A DNA stretch of 64,000 nt from Cellulomonas fimi (lineage in GTDB: Bacteria; Actinomycetota; Actinomycetes; Actinomycetales; Cellulomonadaceae). Numbering within the stretch: the first letter of the stretch is position 1; every line of letters starts with the position of its first letter. Where the stretch lies: the NCBI RefSeq assembly GCF_028527925.1, contig NZ_JAPESW010000008.1:1-64000 (forward strand), given 5' to 3'. The notes beneath the pieces were generated by a model. It made no database searches and was not told where the DNA came from. It saw only the letters and a program-made list of their open reading frames with translations. The position numbers and the translations under genes were made by a program. Shown here in pieces: positions 26,262-32,900 of the stretch.

Positions 26262-27812
26262 GTGCGCAGCAACCCGCAGGACGCGCCGCGGCGGCGCCTG
26301 GACGACGTCGCGCGGCGAGCAGCCCCCGGCTGGACGCCCGCGCGAGGACTCGCGTCGCCGTCGGCGACGCGCGCGTCCTCCGACGCGGCCGCCGCGCACG
26401 ACCGTCGGCCGGTCGTGCGCGGGCAGTCGGGTCGCCCGGGCGGTACCGACGGGCCGAGCGGTCCCGGGCTCAGCGGTGCAGACGGGCTCAGCGGTGCAGA
26501 CGGGCTCAGCGGTGCAGACGGGCTCAGCGGTGCGGACGGGCTCAGCGGTGCAGACGGGCTCAGCGGTGCGGACGGGCTCGGCGGTGCCGGGCTCCGCGGT
26601 GAGGCGGGGCTGAGCGGTCCAGGCCGCAGCGTTGTGGACGGGCCGAGCGGTGCGGACGCGCTGAGCGGAGCAGGCGGACTGAGCCGTGGGGGCGGGGGGC
26701 GCGGTCCCGACGGGAGCGACGGTGCGGTCGGCGGCGAGCCGCCGGTCAGGACCACACCCCCGGTCGGCACGCCCGCGACGACCACGCCGTCTGCGACGAG
26801 GTCGTCGGTGAGCGAGCGCTCGGCCACGTCGCACGGTGCTCCCTCACGGGCGCGCTGGCCGGGTGACCTGCTCCCGCCGGACCCGATCGGCGACCGGTGG
26901 ACGGGGCCCTCTGGTCCGCCCGGACGACTGCCGCGGTGGGACGCCCACCCGACGAGCCACGCCGCCCCGGAGAGCGACGGCCCGCCGATCGCCGCCCCCG
27001 GCTGGGACGCGGACGAGGCGCTCCGACGGGTGCGTGACGGCTACCGCGCGTCGCACGGACCGTCTCCCCTCGACAGGGCCGACGGACAGGACCTCGACGA
27101 GGACGTCGCCCCGCACGCGTCCCGCGACGCGGAACCGGTGCGGTGGCTCGTGTCGTGGCGGGTCGCGGCGGCGGCGGTCGTCGTCGTGATCCTGGCCGCT
27201 GGGACGATCGCGATCCGGGCCTCGACGCGCGCGACGGGGGCGGTCGTCGAGATCCCCGTCCCCGGAGCCCTCACGGCACCCGCAGACGCCGACGGTGACG
27301 GCGTGGCAGGACCGACCGGCGGTACACCCGCGGCGGCGACGGGCGCGCCCACGGTCGGTGCGGTCGTGGTGCACGTCGTCGGCGGCGTCGTGGCACCGGG
27401 CGTCGTGCGTCTGCCGGACGGTGCGCGCGTCGCGGACGCTCTCGCCGCCGCGGGCGGCCCGACGGCTGACGCCGACCTGTCGACGGTCAACCTCGCGCGC
27501 GTCGTCGTCGACGGCGAGCAGGTCGTCGTCCTGCGCGTGGGGGAGCGGCCCCCGGTGGCGTCCACGACCGGGGCGGCTCCGGGTGGTGGCGCCGTCGGGC
27601 CAGGGGCCGCTGCCGGGGCGGCCGGTCCGGTCGACCTGAACACCGCCGACGTGGCCGCGCTCGACGCCCTGCCCGGGATCGGGCCCGTCCTCGCGCAGCG
27701 CATCGTCGAGCACCGCACCGAACGTCCGTTCAGCGCGGTCGACGAGCTGGCGGACGTCCGCGGCATCGGCCCCGCGCTCCTCGAGAACCTCCGGCCGCTG
27801 GTGCGCGTGTGA
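26262..27812 (+). CDS. comEA: ComEA-type helix-hairpin-helix DNA-binding protein with long repeat-bearing N-terminus
   Basis: 516 residues. The conserved part is C-terminal: a membrane helix at about 295-315 (VAAAAVVVVILAAGTIAI), a SLBB-like domain (VVVHVVGGVVAPGVVRLPDG) and two helix-hairpin-helix motifs (DLNTADVAALDALPGIGPVLAQRI and ELADVRGIGPALLENL, in two stretches). It binds incoming DNA in transformation and is cotranscribed with comEC (GTGA overlap). Unusually, about 290 cytoplasmic residues precede the membrane helix, including six GADGLS hexapeptides encoded by an 18-bp tandem array; ComEA proteins are normally 200-300 residues. GTG 26262 is supported by TAGCGT at leaderless distance. 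Confidence 0.9.
   Translation: MRSNPQDAPRRRLDDVARRAAPGWTPARGLASPSATRASSDAAAAHDRRPVVRGQSGRPGGTDGPSGPGLSGADGLSGADGLSGADGLSGADGLSGADGLSGADGLGGAGLRGEAGLSGPGRSVVDGPSGADALSGAGGLSRGGGGRGPDGSDGAVGGEPPVRTTPPVGTPATTTPSATRSSVSERSATSHGAPSRARWPGDLLPPDPIGDRWTGPSGPPGRLPRWDAHPTSHAAPESDGPPIAAPGWDADEALRRVRDGYRASHGPSPLDRADGQDLDEDVAPHASRDAEPVRWLVSWRVAAAAVVVVILAAGTIAIRASTRATGAVVEIPVPGALTAPADADGDGVAGPTGGTPAAATGAPTVGAVVVHVVGGVVAPGVVRLPDGARVADALAAAGGPTADADLSTVNLARVVVDGEQVVVLRVGERPPVASTTGAAPGGGAVGPGAAAGAAGPVDLNTADVAALDALPGIGPVLAQRIVEHRTERPFSAVDELADVRGIGPALLENLRPLVRV
26475..26582 (+). repeat. Six-copy 18-bp in-frame minisatellite in comEA
   Basis: Six consecutive copies of GGTGCAGACGGGCTCAGC with A/G changes at one position and one C-to-G change in the last copy, flanked by degenerate units. 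Each encodes Gly-Ala-Asp-Gly-Leu-Ser, so copy-number changes keep the reading frame. Confidence 0.95.
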
Positions 27813-29617
27813 GCCGCGGGCCGCGCGCACCCGGCCAGGGGGCCTGGGCTCCCGCCGACCCGCGGAGCAGCGGCGTGGCGCTCCCGCCGGTGCTCGACCT
27901 GCGCCTCGCGGGCCCGGCGGTGGCGGCGTGGCTCGCGGCGTCGGCCGTCGTGCGCCTCACGCCGTCGACCGGCAGATGGTTCGCGTGCGCGTGCCTCACG
28001 GCGGCCGTCGTGATGCTCGTCCTCGGGGCGGTGCGCGACCGCAGGCGCGGCAGGAGCCCTCGCGCCGTACCTCCGCGCGCCTCTGCGGTGGCGTCCGCCG
28101 CGCTCGTCCTCGCCGTCGTCGGGAGCGTGCTCGGCGCGGGTTCGGCGCACGTCGCCGTGCGGGACGAGCTGGCTGCCGCACCGGCGCTCCTGGCGCCCGG
28201 TCCCGCTGCGACCGAACCTGCTGCGCCCGGAGCTGTGGTGACCGGACGCGGTGCGCCCACTGGACCTGCTGCGACGGGAGATGCTGCGACCGGACGCGCC
28301 GCGACCGGACGTGCTGAGCCTGCTGAGCCCGGGCCCGCTGCGACCGGATCCCCTGCGCCCGGCGTCGGTGAGGGCGGCGTCGCCATCCCGCCGCCGGCGC
28401 ACGGCGCCGGCGGGCCGACCGCGGGGGCCACCGTGGTGTCGGGGACCGTGCAGGGGATGGCACGGCCGCTCGCACCGTCGTGGCCGGGCGCCCCGCCGCG
28501 CGCGCGGGTCGACGTGCGGGTCGACCACGTCGCGACGCACGAGGGCTCCGTGGCGGTGGACGGTCCCGTCGTCGTCGTCGGACCGGCCACGTGGGTCGAC
28601 GCGCAGCCCGGAGCGCGCGTCCGGGCCGAAGGCCGCTGGTCCGTGCTGCCGGCAGGCGACCGGGCCGCGGCGGTCCTCGTCACCGACGACGGGCCGACGG
28701 TCGTCGCACCGTCGCCCAGCGCTGACGCGGCCGCCGCCACGATCCGTGCCGCCGTCACGCGACAGGCCGCCGCGTTGCCGGGTGACGCGGGTGCCGTGCT
28801 CCCGGGCGTCACGGTCGGCGACACCGGTGGCGTGCCCGAGGACCTGCGTGACGCGCTACGGGTCGCCGGTCTCACGCACCTCACGGCGGTCTCCGGCGCG
28901 CACTTCGCCCTGGTCGGTGCCCTGGCGGTCGCCTGCGTCACCGCGATGGGTGCCCCGCGCGCCGTGCGCGCCGTCGCGGTGGTCGTCGTGGGCGCCGCAC
29001 TCGTCCTCCTCGTCGGGCCGTCGCCGAGCGTGGTACGGGCGGCCGCGATGGCCGCCGTCGGGTGCGCAGGGCTGGTGGTGGGGCGCCGCTCCGCATCGCC
29101 CGCCGCCCTCGCCGCGGCCGTCGTCGCGCTGCTGCTCGGGGACCCGTGGCTCGCGTCCGAGCTCGGCTTCGTGCTGTCGGTGCTCGCGACAGGAGGTCTG
29201 GTGCTCCTCGGCGGACCGTTGGCCGACCGGTGGGCCGCCCACCTCCCACGTCCGGCGGCGACCGCGCTCGCGGCACCCGTCGCCGCCCACGTCGCCTGCG
29301 CACCAGCGGTGCTGCTCGTCACGCCGACCGTCTCCGTGCTCGGCGTCGTCGCCAACCTGCTCGCGGCGCCGGCGGTCGCGCCGGCGACCGTGCTCGGCCT
29401 CGCGGCCGCGGTGATCGGGACCGGGTGGCCGGCCGCCGGCCAGGTCCTGGCCGTGCCCGCGGGGGCCGCGTGCTGGTGGATCGGCGCCGTCGCACGCGCT
29501 GTCGCCGCGACCCCGGGCGCGGCGCTGACCTGGCTCCCCGGCGGACCGGGCGGGCTCCTGCTCGCCGTCGCCGGCGCGGCGACCGTCCGGCTGTGCTGGC
29601 CGTCGCGCAGCCCGTGA
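27809..29617 (+). CDS. comEC: ComEC/Rec2-type DNA uptake channel protein lacking the metallo-beta-lactamase domain
   Basis: 602 residues, membrane channel for single-stranded DNA uptake. Two or three N-terminal hydrophobic segments, an OB/DUF4131-like soluble region (SGTVQGMARPL, WVDAQPGARVRAEGRWSVLP) and the competence domain with AGLTHLTAVSGAHFALVGAL, the ComEC hallmark. About eight further helices follow and the protein stops at WPSRSP. The C-terminal metallo-beta-lactamase-like domain of full-length ComEC is missing, and residues about 130-185 are a low-complexity Ala/Thr/Gly/Pro insert. GTG start overlaps the comEA stop. Any nuclease or pilus genes must be elsewhere. Confidence 0.9.
   Translation: MSRGPRAPGQGAWAPADPRSSGVALPPVLDLRLAGPAVAAWLAASAVVRLTPSTGRWFACACLTAAVVMLVLGAVRDRRRGRSPRAVPPRASAVASAALVLAVVGSVLGAGSAHVAVRDELAAAPALLAPGPAATEPAAPGAVVTGRGAPTGPAATGDAATGRAATGRAEPAEPGPAATGSPAPGVGEGGVAIPPPAHGAGGPTAGATVVSGTVQGMARPLAPSWPGAPPRARVDVRVDHVATHEGSVAVDGPVVVVGPATWVDAQPGARVRAEGRWSVLPAGDRAAAVLVTDDGPTVVAPSPSADAAAATIRAAVTRQAAALPGDAGAVLPGVTVGDTGGVPEDLRDALRVAGLTHLTAVSGAHFALVGALAVACVTAMGAPRAVRAVAVVVVGAALVLLVGPSPSVVRAAAMAAVGCAGLVVGRRSASPAALAAAVVALLLGDPWLASELGFVLSVLATGGLVLLGGPLADRWAAHLPRPAATALAAPVAAHVACAPAVLLVTPTVSVLGVVANLLAAPAVAPATVLGLAAAVIGTGWPAAGQVLAVPAGAACWWIGAVARAVAATPGAALTWLPGGPGGLLLAVAGAATVRLCWPSRSP
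28200..28360. repeat. Degenerate repeats in comEC
   Basis: Imperfect units around CTGCGACCGGA occur several times with variable spacing and code for an Ala-Ala-Thr-Gly-rich segment of the first soluble region. Confidence 0.6.
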
Positions 29618-29668
29618 CCCGGTGCCCTGGCGCCGGGAGGGTCCGACCGACGCGTCGGTGGCGTCTGG

Positions 29669-29674
29669 CAGGCT
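29669..29674 (+). promoter_or_regulatory. -10-like hexamer CAGGCT of holA
   Basis: CAGGCT, a one-base variant of TAGGCT, ends 6 bases before GTG 29681 and favours that start over GTG 29675. Confidence 0.3.
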
Positions 29675-29680
29675 GTGCGC

Positions 29681-30700
29681 GTGCCTCCCGCCAGTCGCCG
29701 TAGCTCCGCCCGTACCGCCGCACCGGCGGGCCCCTCCTGGCAGGACGTCGAGCCGGCGCCGATCGTGCTGGTGAGCGGCCCGGAGGACCTGCTGGCGGAC
29801 CGCGCGGTGGACCGGCTCGTGGAGCTCGGGCGCGCGCACGACCCCGGCCTCGAGGTCACGCGGCTCGACGCCGCCGACTACACGACGGGCACGCTCTCGG
29901 TGGTCACGAGCCCCTCGCTGTTCGCCGAGGACCGGCTGGTCGTGGTGGCGGGCCTGGAGCGCGCGGGAGACGACCTCCTCGCCGACGTCACCGCCTACCT
30001 CGCGGCGCCCGCGGCGGACGTCGTCGTGGTGCTGCGCCATGCGGGGGGCCAGCGTGGCAAGAAGCTCCTCGACGCCCTCAAGGCGCAGCGCGTGCCGACC
30101 GTCGCGTGCGACGCGGTGAAGACGGACGGCGACAAGACGGCCTTCGTGAGCGCGGAGCTGCGGCGCGCGGGGCGGCGTGCGGACGGACAGGCGGTCCGTG
30201 CGCTCGTCGACGCGGTCGGCAGCGACCTGCGGGAGCTCGCGGCGGCGTGCGCGCAGCTCGTCGCCGACACGAACGGCCTGATCGGTGCGGACGTCGTCGA
30301 GCGGTACTACGGCGGCCGCATCGAGGCCACGGGGTTCCGGGTGGCCGACGCGGCGGTCGCGGGGGACGCGGGCCAGGCCGTCGCCCTCCTGCGCCACGCA
30401 CTCGCGACGGGCGTGGACCCCGTGCCCATCGTCGCGGCGCTCGCCGCCAAGCTGCGGGTGCTGGCGAAGGTGGCGGCCGTCCGCGGACGGGGCGCGGGGG
30501 CGGTGCGGGAGCTCGGTCTGGCGCCGTGGCAGGCGGACCGTGCGCTCGCCGACCTGCGCCGGTGGACCCCCGAGGGGCTCGCGACCGCGATCTCGTCGGT
30601 CGCGCAGGCGGACGCGGAGGTCAAGGGAGAAGGACGGGACCCGCAGTTCGCCGTGGAGCGCGCCGTCCTGCGCGTTGCGGCCGCCTCCGGCACCTCCTGA
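29681..30700 (+). CDS. holA: DNA polymerase III subunit delta
   Basis: 339 residues, clamp-loader delta subunit. Domain I begins IVLVSGPEDLLADRAVDRL (a P-loop-like but non-ATPase start), followed by SPSLFAEDRLVVV, VVVLRHAGGQRGKKLLDAL, the DLRELAAACAQL lid segment, and the C-terminal collar helices (LLRHALATGVDPVPIVAAL, APWQADRAL). The comEA-comEC-holA order is widespread in actinomycetes and Bacillota, usually followed by rpsT; here rpsT lies 3.7 kb further on, with the EAL/peptide/regulator block in between. The 3' end of the gene is duplicated just downstream. Confidence 0.93.
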   Translation: MPPASRRSSARTAAPAGPSWQDVEPAPIVLVSGPEDLLADRAVDRLVELGRAHDPGLEVTRLDAADYTTGTLSVVTSPSLFAEDRLVVVAGLERAGDDLLADVTAYLAAPAADVVVVLRHAGGQRGKKLLDALKAQRVPTVACDAVKTDGDKTAFVSAELRRAGRRADGQAVRALVDAVGSDLRELAAACAQLVADTNGLIGADVVERYYGGRIEATGFRVADAAVAGDAGQAVALLRHALATGVDPVPIVAALAAKLRVLAKVAAVRGRGAGAVRELGLAPWQADRALADLRRWTPEGLATAISSVAQADAEVKGEGRDPQFAVERAVLRVAAASGTS

Positions 30701-30755
30701 TCGCGTCCACCTCCGGCACGGCGGGATCGCGCAGCCGCGGCACCTCCTGATCGCG
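30688..30755. repeat. 18-bp direct repeat duplicating the holA 3' end
   Basis: CGGCACCTCCTGATCGCG occurs at 30688-30705, where it includes the holA stop codon, and again exactly 50 bases later at 30738-30755, with no mismatch. Confidence 0.8.
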
Positions 30756-30819
30756 ACCCGCGTCACGCCGCCCCGACCCGTCCGCGACGCTCAGGGCCGG
30801 CTCGAGGTGCGCGGTGCGC

Positions 30820-31443
30820 TCAGAGCATGAGGGTGACCGCACGCCCGAGCGCGTCGCCCTGCAGGAGGCCGAAGCCGAGCTCGAGGCACCGGGCGCGACG
30901 TGCGCTGCTCGAGACCCGTTCGGCGACCAGCAGCGCACCGTGCTCGCGCGCGACGCGCACGAGGTCCTCGCCGCCGGACTCCAGGTCCCGGCAGTCGACC
31001 TTGACGTAGTCGGCGTACCGGAGCATCGCCAGCTGGTCGGGGGACGCCACGAAGTCGTCGAGGGCGATCCGGTAGCCGGCGGCCCGCAGGCGGCGCAGGC
31101 CGTCGATCACGAGCGGGTCGGCGGCGACGCTCTCGACGACCTCGATGACGAGCCGCCCGGCCGCGGCGGGCAGGGGCAGCTCGCGCACGAGGAAGGAGCG
31201 GGTCACGTTGACGAACGCGAGGGCGTCACCGGGGGGCTGCCCGTCGTGGAACAGCGCGGCGAGGACGGAGGACGTCGCACCGTCCTGCAGCCGCGCGCTC
31301 CACCGGTCCACGCCGGCGGGCAGGCCCGCCGAGGACCGGTAGAGGTACTCGTGACCGTGCAGGCGTCCGGACGTGGTCCAGATGGGCTGCCGGGCGACCG
31401 GGAGGTGCAGAGGTGCGCTCGGCGACGGCGCGGGCATGGTCAC
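30820..31443 (-). CDS. Stand-alone EAL-domain protein (possible c-di-GMP phosphodiesterase)
   Basis: 207 residues, essentially one EAL domain of the type that in other bacteria is fused to HDOD (starts ARQPIWTTSGRLHGHEYLYRS). Active-site positions appear mostly kept: E-Y-L for ExL, N in FVNVTRSF, E/ES in VIEVVESV, D-D-F in IALDDF, K-x-D in YVKVDC, A-E in LLVAERV, and Q-G in GLLQGD. So it may hydrolyse or bind c-di-GMP; the E-V-V-E and AERV positions are not quite canonical. No HDOD, GGDEF or sensor domain. GTG at 31443 used; ATG at 31437 is an alternative. Same strand as and downstream of a degenerate paralogue. Confidence 0.8.
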   Translation of the reverse strand: MTMPAPSPSAPLHLPVARQPIWTTSGRLHGHEYLYRSSAGLPAGVDRWSARLQDGATSSVLAALFHDGQPPGDALAFVNVTRSFLVRELPLPAAAGRLVIEVVESVAADPLVIDGLRRLRAAGYRIALDDFVASPDQLAMLRYADYVKVDCRDLESGGEDLVRVAREHGALLVAERVSSSARRARCLELGFGLLQGDALGRAVTLML

Positions 31444-31494
31444 GTGGGATGAGAGGCCGCGGCGGCCCGGTCATGACGCCGATCGCTCGATGCT

Positions 31495-31521
31495 GTGACA
31501 GGTCTCACGCCGCGGTGTCAC
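31495..31521. promoter_or_regulatory. Inverted repeat GTGACA-N15-TGTCAC upstream of the EAL gene
   Basis: Six-base perfect arms about 50 bases upstream of the EAL start; the right arm is part of GGTGTCAC, sharing the GGTGTC core seen at the neighbouring promoters. Confidence 0.35.
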
Positions 31522-31643
31522 TCCGGGCAGGTTCTCCGCGTCCCGCGCGGCCCGTCGAGGGCGCCTGAGGTCGGCGGCGACGCTCGGCCGGAAGCCACGA
31601 GGAACCACGGATCCGGCAGCGACGAGCACGGCGCACGGCCCCA

Positions 31644-31661
31644 TGTCCGTCGTGCGACGGA
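31644..31661 (-). terminator. Hairpin after the degenerate EAL gene
   Basis: GTCCGTCG and CGACGGAC are 8-base perfect arms separated by two bases, about 25 bases past the stop on the minus strand. No U tract, so terminator activity is uncertain. Confidence 0.4.
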
Positions 31662-31684
31662 CGCCAGGCGTCGGTGCGGCGGGG

Positions 31685-32413
31685 TCAGTGGCTGACCGGC
31701 CGCGCGCCCGCGCGGTCGAGCACGCCGGCGCGCTCGAGCAGGTTTCCCTGGAAGAGCGAGAAGCCCAGGTCGCGCGCGTACCGCAGCGTGTCCGCGTTCT
31801 CGACGTACTCGGCGACCAGGAGCGCGCCGTACGACCGGGCGAGGTCCACGACGGGGTGCCCCTCGACGTCGAGGTCGCGGACGTCGATCTTCACGAAGTC
31901 GGCGTGGGGGAGCAGGCGGCGCTGGTCGGCGTTGCTGACGAACCCCGGGACCGCGATCCGGAAGCCCTCCTCGCGCAGGCGGCGCACGCCGGCGAGCACG
32001 GCGGAGTCGACGTTGACGGTGTCCGTGATCTCGATGACGAGGCGGTCGGGCCGCCGCGGGACGGCGAGGTCGCCGGTGAGGTAGGCGCGCGGGCAACGGA
32101 CGAAAAGCAGGCGACCGTGCGCGACGTGCTCGAGGTCGGCGCGACCGAACGTGGCGGCGAGCACGTGCGCGGTCGCGCGCTCGTGCTGGTAGGTGCTCCA
32201 CGAGTGCGCGGTCTGCGTGTGCTGCCCCGGCGCCCGGTAGGACAGCTGGTAGGCGAACGGCCGACCGTGGGTCGAGAAGATGCCCTGGCGGGCGACGAGC
32301 ACGGGCTCACGACCGACGCGCCGCTCCCACTCGTCGCGGAGCGAGTCAGGGATCGCAGCCTCGACGGCTGCGGCGAGCCGCGAGATCCGCCCGTCGACGT
32401 CGTCCGGTGTCAT
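31685..32413 (-). CDS. Degenerate EAL-domain protein
   Basis: About 242 residues and a paralogue of the neighbouring EAL protein, sharing VARQGIFS...YQLSYRA, FVKIDVRDL, LLVAEYVEN and LGFSLFQGN. Key catalytic positions are lost: ExL became Q-L-S, the Asn became Arg (FVRCPRA), and D-D-F became P-G-F. It should be catalytically dead and may act as a c-di-GMP receptor or protein-interaction partner. ATG 32413 was chosen: the possible extension to ATG 32479 uses many codons rare here (GAA, AGG, AGT, TGT, ATA, GAT) and overlaps AT-rich promoter-like DNA. Divergent from the peptide gene. Confidence 0.8.
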   Translation of the reverse strand: MTPDDVDGRISRLAAAVEAAIPDSLRDEWERRVGREPVLVARQGIFSTHGRPFAYQLSYRAPGQHTQTAHSWSTYQHERATAHVLAATFGRADLEHVAHGRLLFVRCPRAYLTGDLAVPRRPDRLVIEITDTVNVDSAVLAGVRRLREEGFRIAVPGFVSNADQRRLLPHADFVKIDVRDLDVEGHPVVDLARSYGALLVAEYVENADTLRYARDLGFSLFQGNLLERAGVLDRAGARPVSH

Positions 32414-32428
32414 GGCATCTATGACACC
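32406..32428. promoter_or_regulatory. Inverted repeat GGTGTCAT-N7-ATGACACC at the EAL start
   Basis: Eight-base perfect arms covering the start codon of the degenerate EAL gene. The location would let a bound regulator block initiation. Confidence 0.5.
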
Positions 32429-32518
32429 ACAACTCCTGGGCTGTGAACCGCTCGCAGGCGGGTGGATTTCTTCGGACATCGCCCCGAGGCGCACGAACCG
32501 GGCGGGCGGCGGCAGAAC

Positions 32519-32560
32519 TTCACCCGCTGTGCTGAATCGAGGTGAACGGGAGACAGCACA
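32519..32560. promoter_or_regulatory. Two nested inverted repeats upstream of the peptide gene
   Basis: TTCACC/GGTGAA (32519-32524 and 32541-32546) and TGTGCTG/CAGCACA (32528-32534 and 32554-32560) interlock about 60-100 bases before the peptide start, in the AT-enriched divergent promoter region. They are candidate regulator sites; no clear -35/-10 pair was found. Confidence 0.4.
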
Positions 32561-32621
32561 CCGCCGGGGCCGTCATCATTACGGTGACCCAGTCCGTGCA
32601 TTGCTTGACAGGAGCTTCACC

Positions 32622-32765
32622 ATGCCTCGTCCCCTCTCGTCCGCCCTCGCGATCGTCGCGGTGCTGGCCACGCTCGGTTTCGGCAGCGGCCCGGCCTTCG
32701 CAGAGGACACCGTCATCACGCCCTTCTCGGGCGGCGCGACCGGTTGCTGCCGACAGATCATCTGA
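32622..32765 (+). CDS. Small secreted peptide precursor (candidate signalling peptide)
   Basis: 47 residues: a Sec-type signal peptide (basic start MPRP, hydrophobic LAIVAVLATLGFG, Ala-x-Ala cleavage site FAFA-like as PAFA) leaving about 20 residues that end TGCCRQII with two adjacent cysteines. ATG 32622 has a good AGGAG ribosome binding site at 7-8 bases and the codons have the G/C third-position bias of real genes here. It sits 135 bp upstream of an XRE-TPR regulator on the same strand. By analogy with RRNPP systems, the exported C-terminal part may be the regulator's ligand; alternatively it could be an unrelated secreted microprotein. No family is recognised. Confidence 0.65.
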   Translation: MPRPLSSALAIVAVLATLGFGSGPAFAEDTVITPFSGGATGCCRQII

Positions 32766-32785
32766 CCTCTCGACGGCCCGACGGC

Positions 32786-32845
32786 TGCCCGGGTGTCGAC
32801 GTCGCGGACCACACCCGCATGACGTGGCCCGACGACACCCGGGCA
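32786..32845. promoter_or_regulatory. 13-bp perfect inverted repeat between peptide and regulator genes
   Basis: TGCCCGGGTGTCG (32786-32798) and CGACACCCGGGCA (32833-32845), separated by 34 bases that contain a further CCAC/GTGG pair. It begins 20 bases after the peptide stop and ends about 40 bases before the regulator -10. It could terminate or attenuate the peptide transcript or bind the regulator; it contains the GGTGTC core. Confidence 0.6.
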
Positions 32846-32886
32846 CTCGCCGGGCGGAGGGTGATGCGCTGGGCGACCGTCACACA

Positions 32887-32892
32887 TACAAT
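32887..32892 (+). promoter_or_regulatory. -10 hexamer TACAAT of the XRE-TPR gene
   Basis: TACAAT ends 8 bases before ATG 32901 with no ribosome binding site between, so the regulator mRNA is probably leaderless and made independently of the peptide. Confidence 0.55.
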
Positions 32893-32900
32893 GACTTCCC

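Noticed and set aside
26475..26582. CRISPR-like array in comEA
   Set aside because: The 18-bp units are head to tail with no spacers and code in frame; it is a minisatellite.
32414..32479. Start of the degenerate EAL gene at ATG 32479
   Set aside because: The extension uses many codons rare in this genome and no conserved domain residues; ATG 32413 is better.
32605..32610. TTGACA as a -35 for the peptide gene
   Set aside because: It overlaps the ribosome binding site region and no -10 can follow before the start codon.
32280..32765. 161-codon plus-strand frame ending at the peptide stop
   Set aside because: Only the last 47 codons have a ribosome binding site, signal peptide and codon bias; the rest runs through the degenerate EAL gene and promoter DNA.
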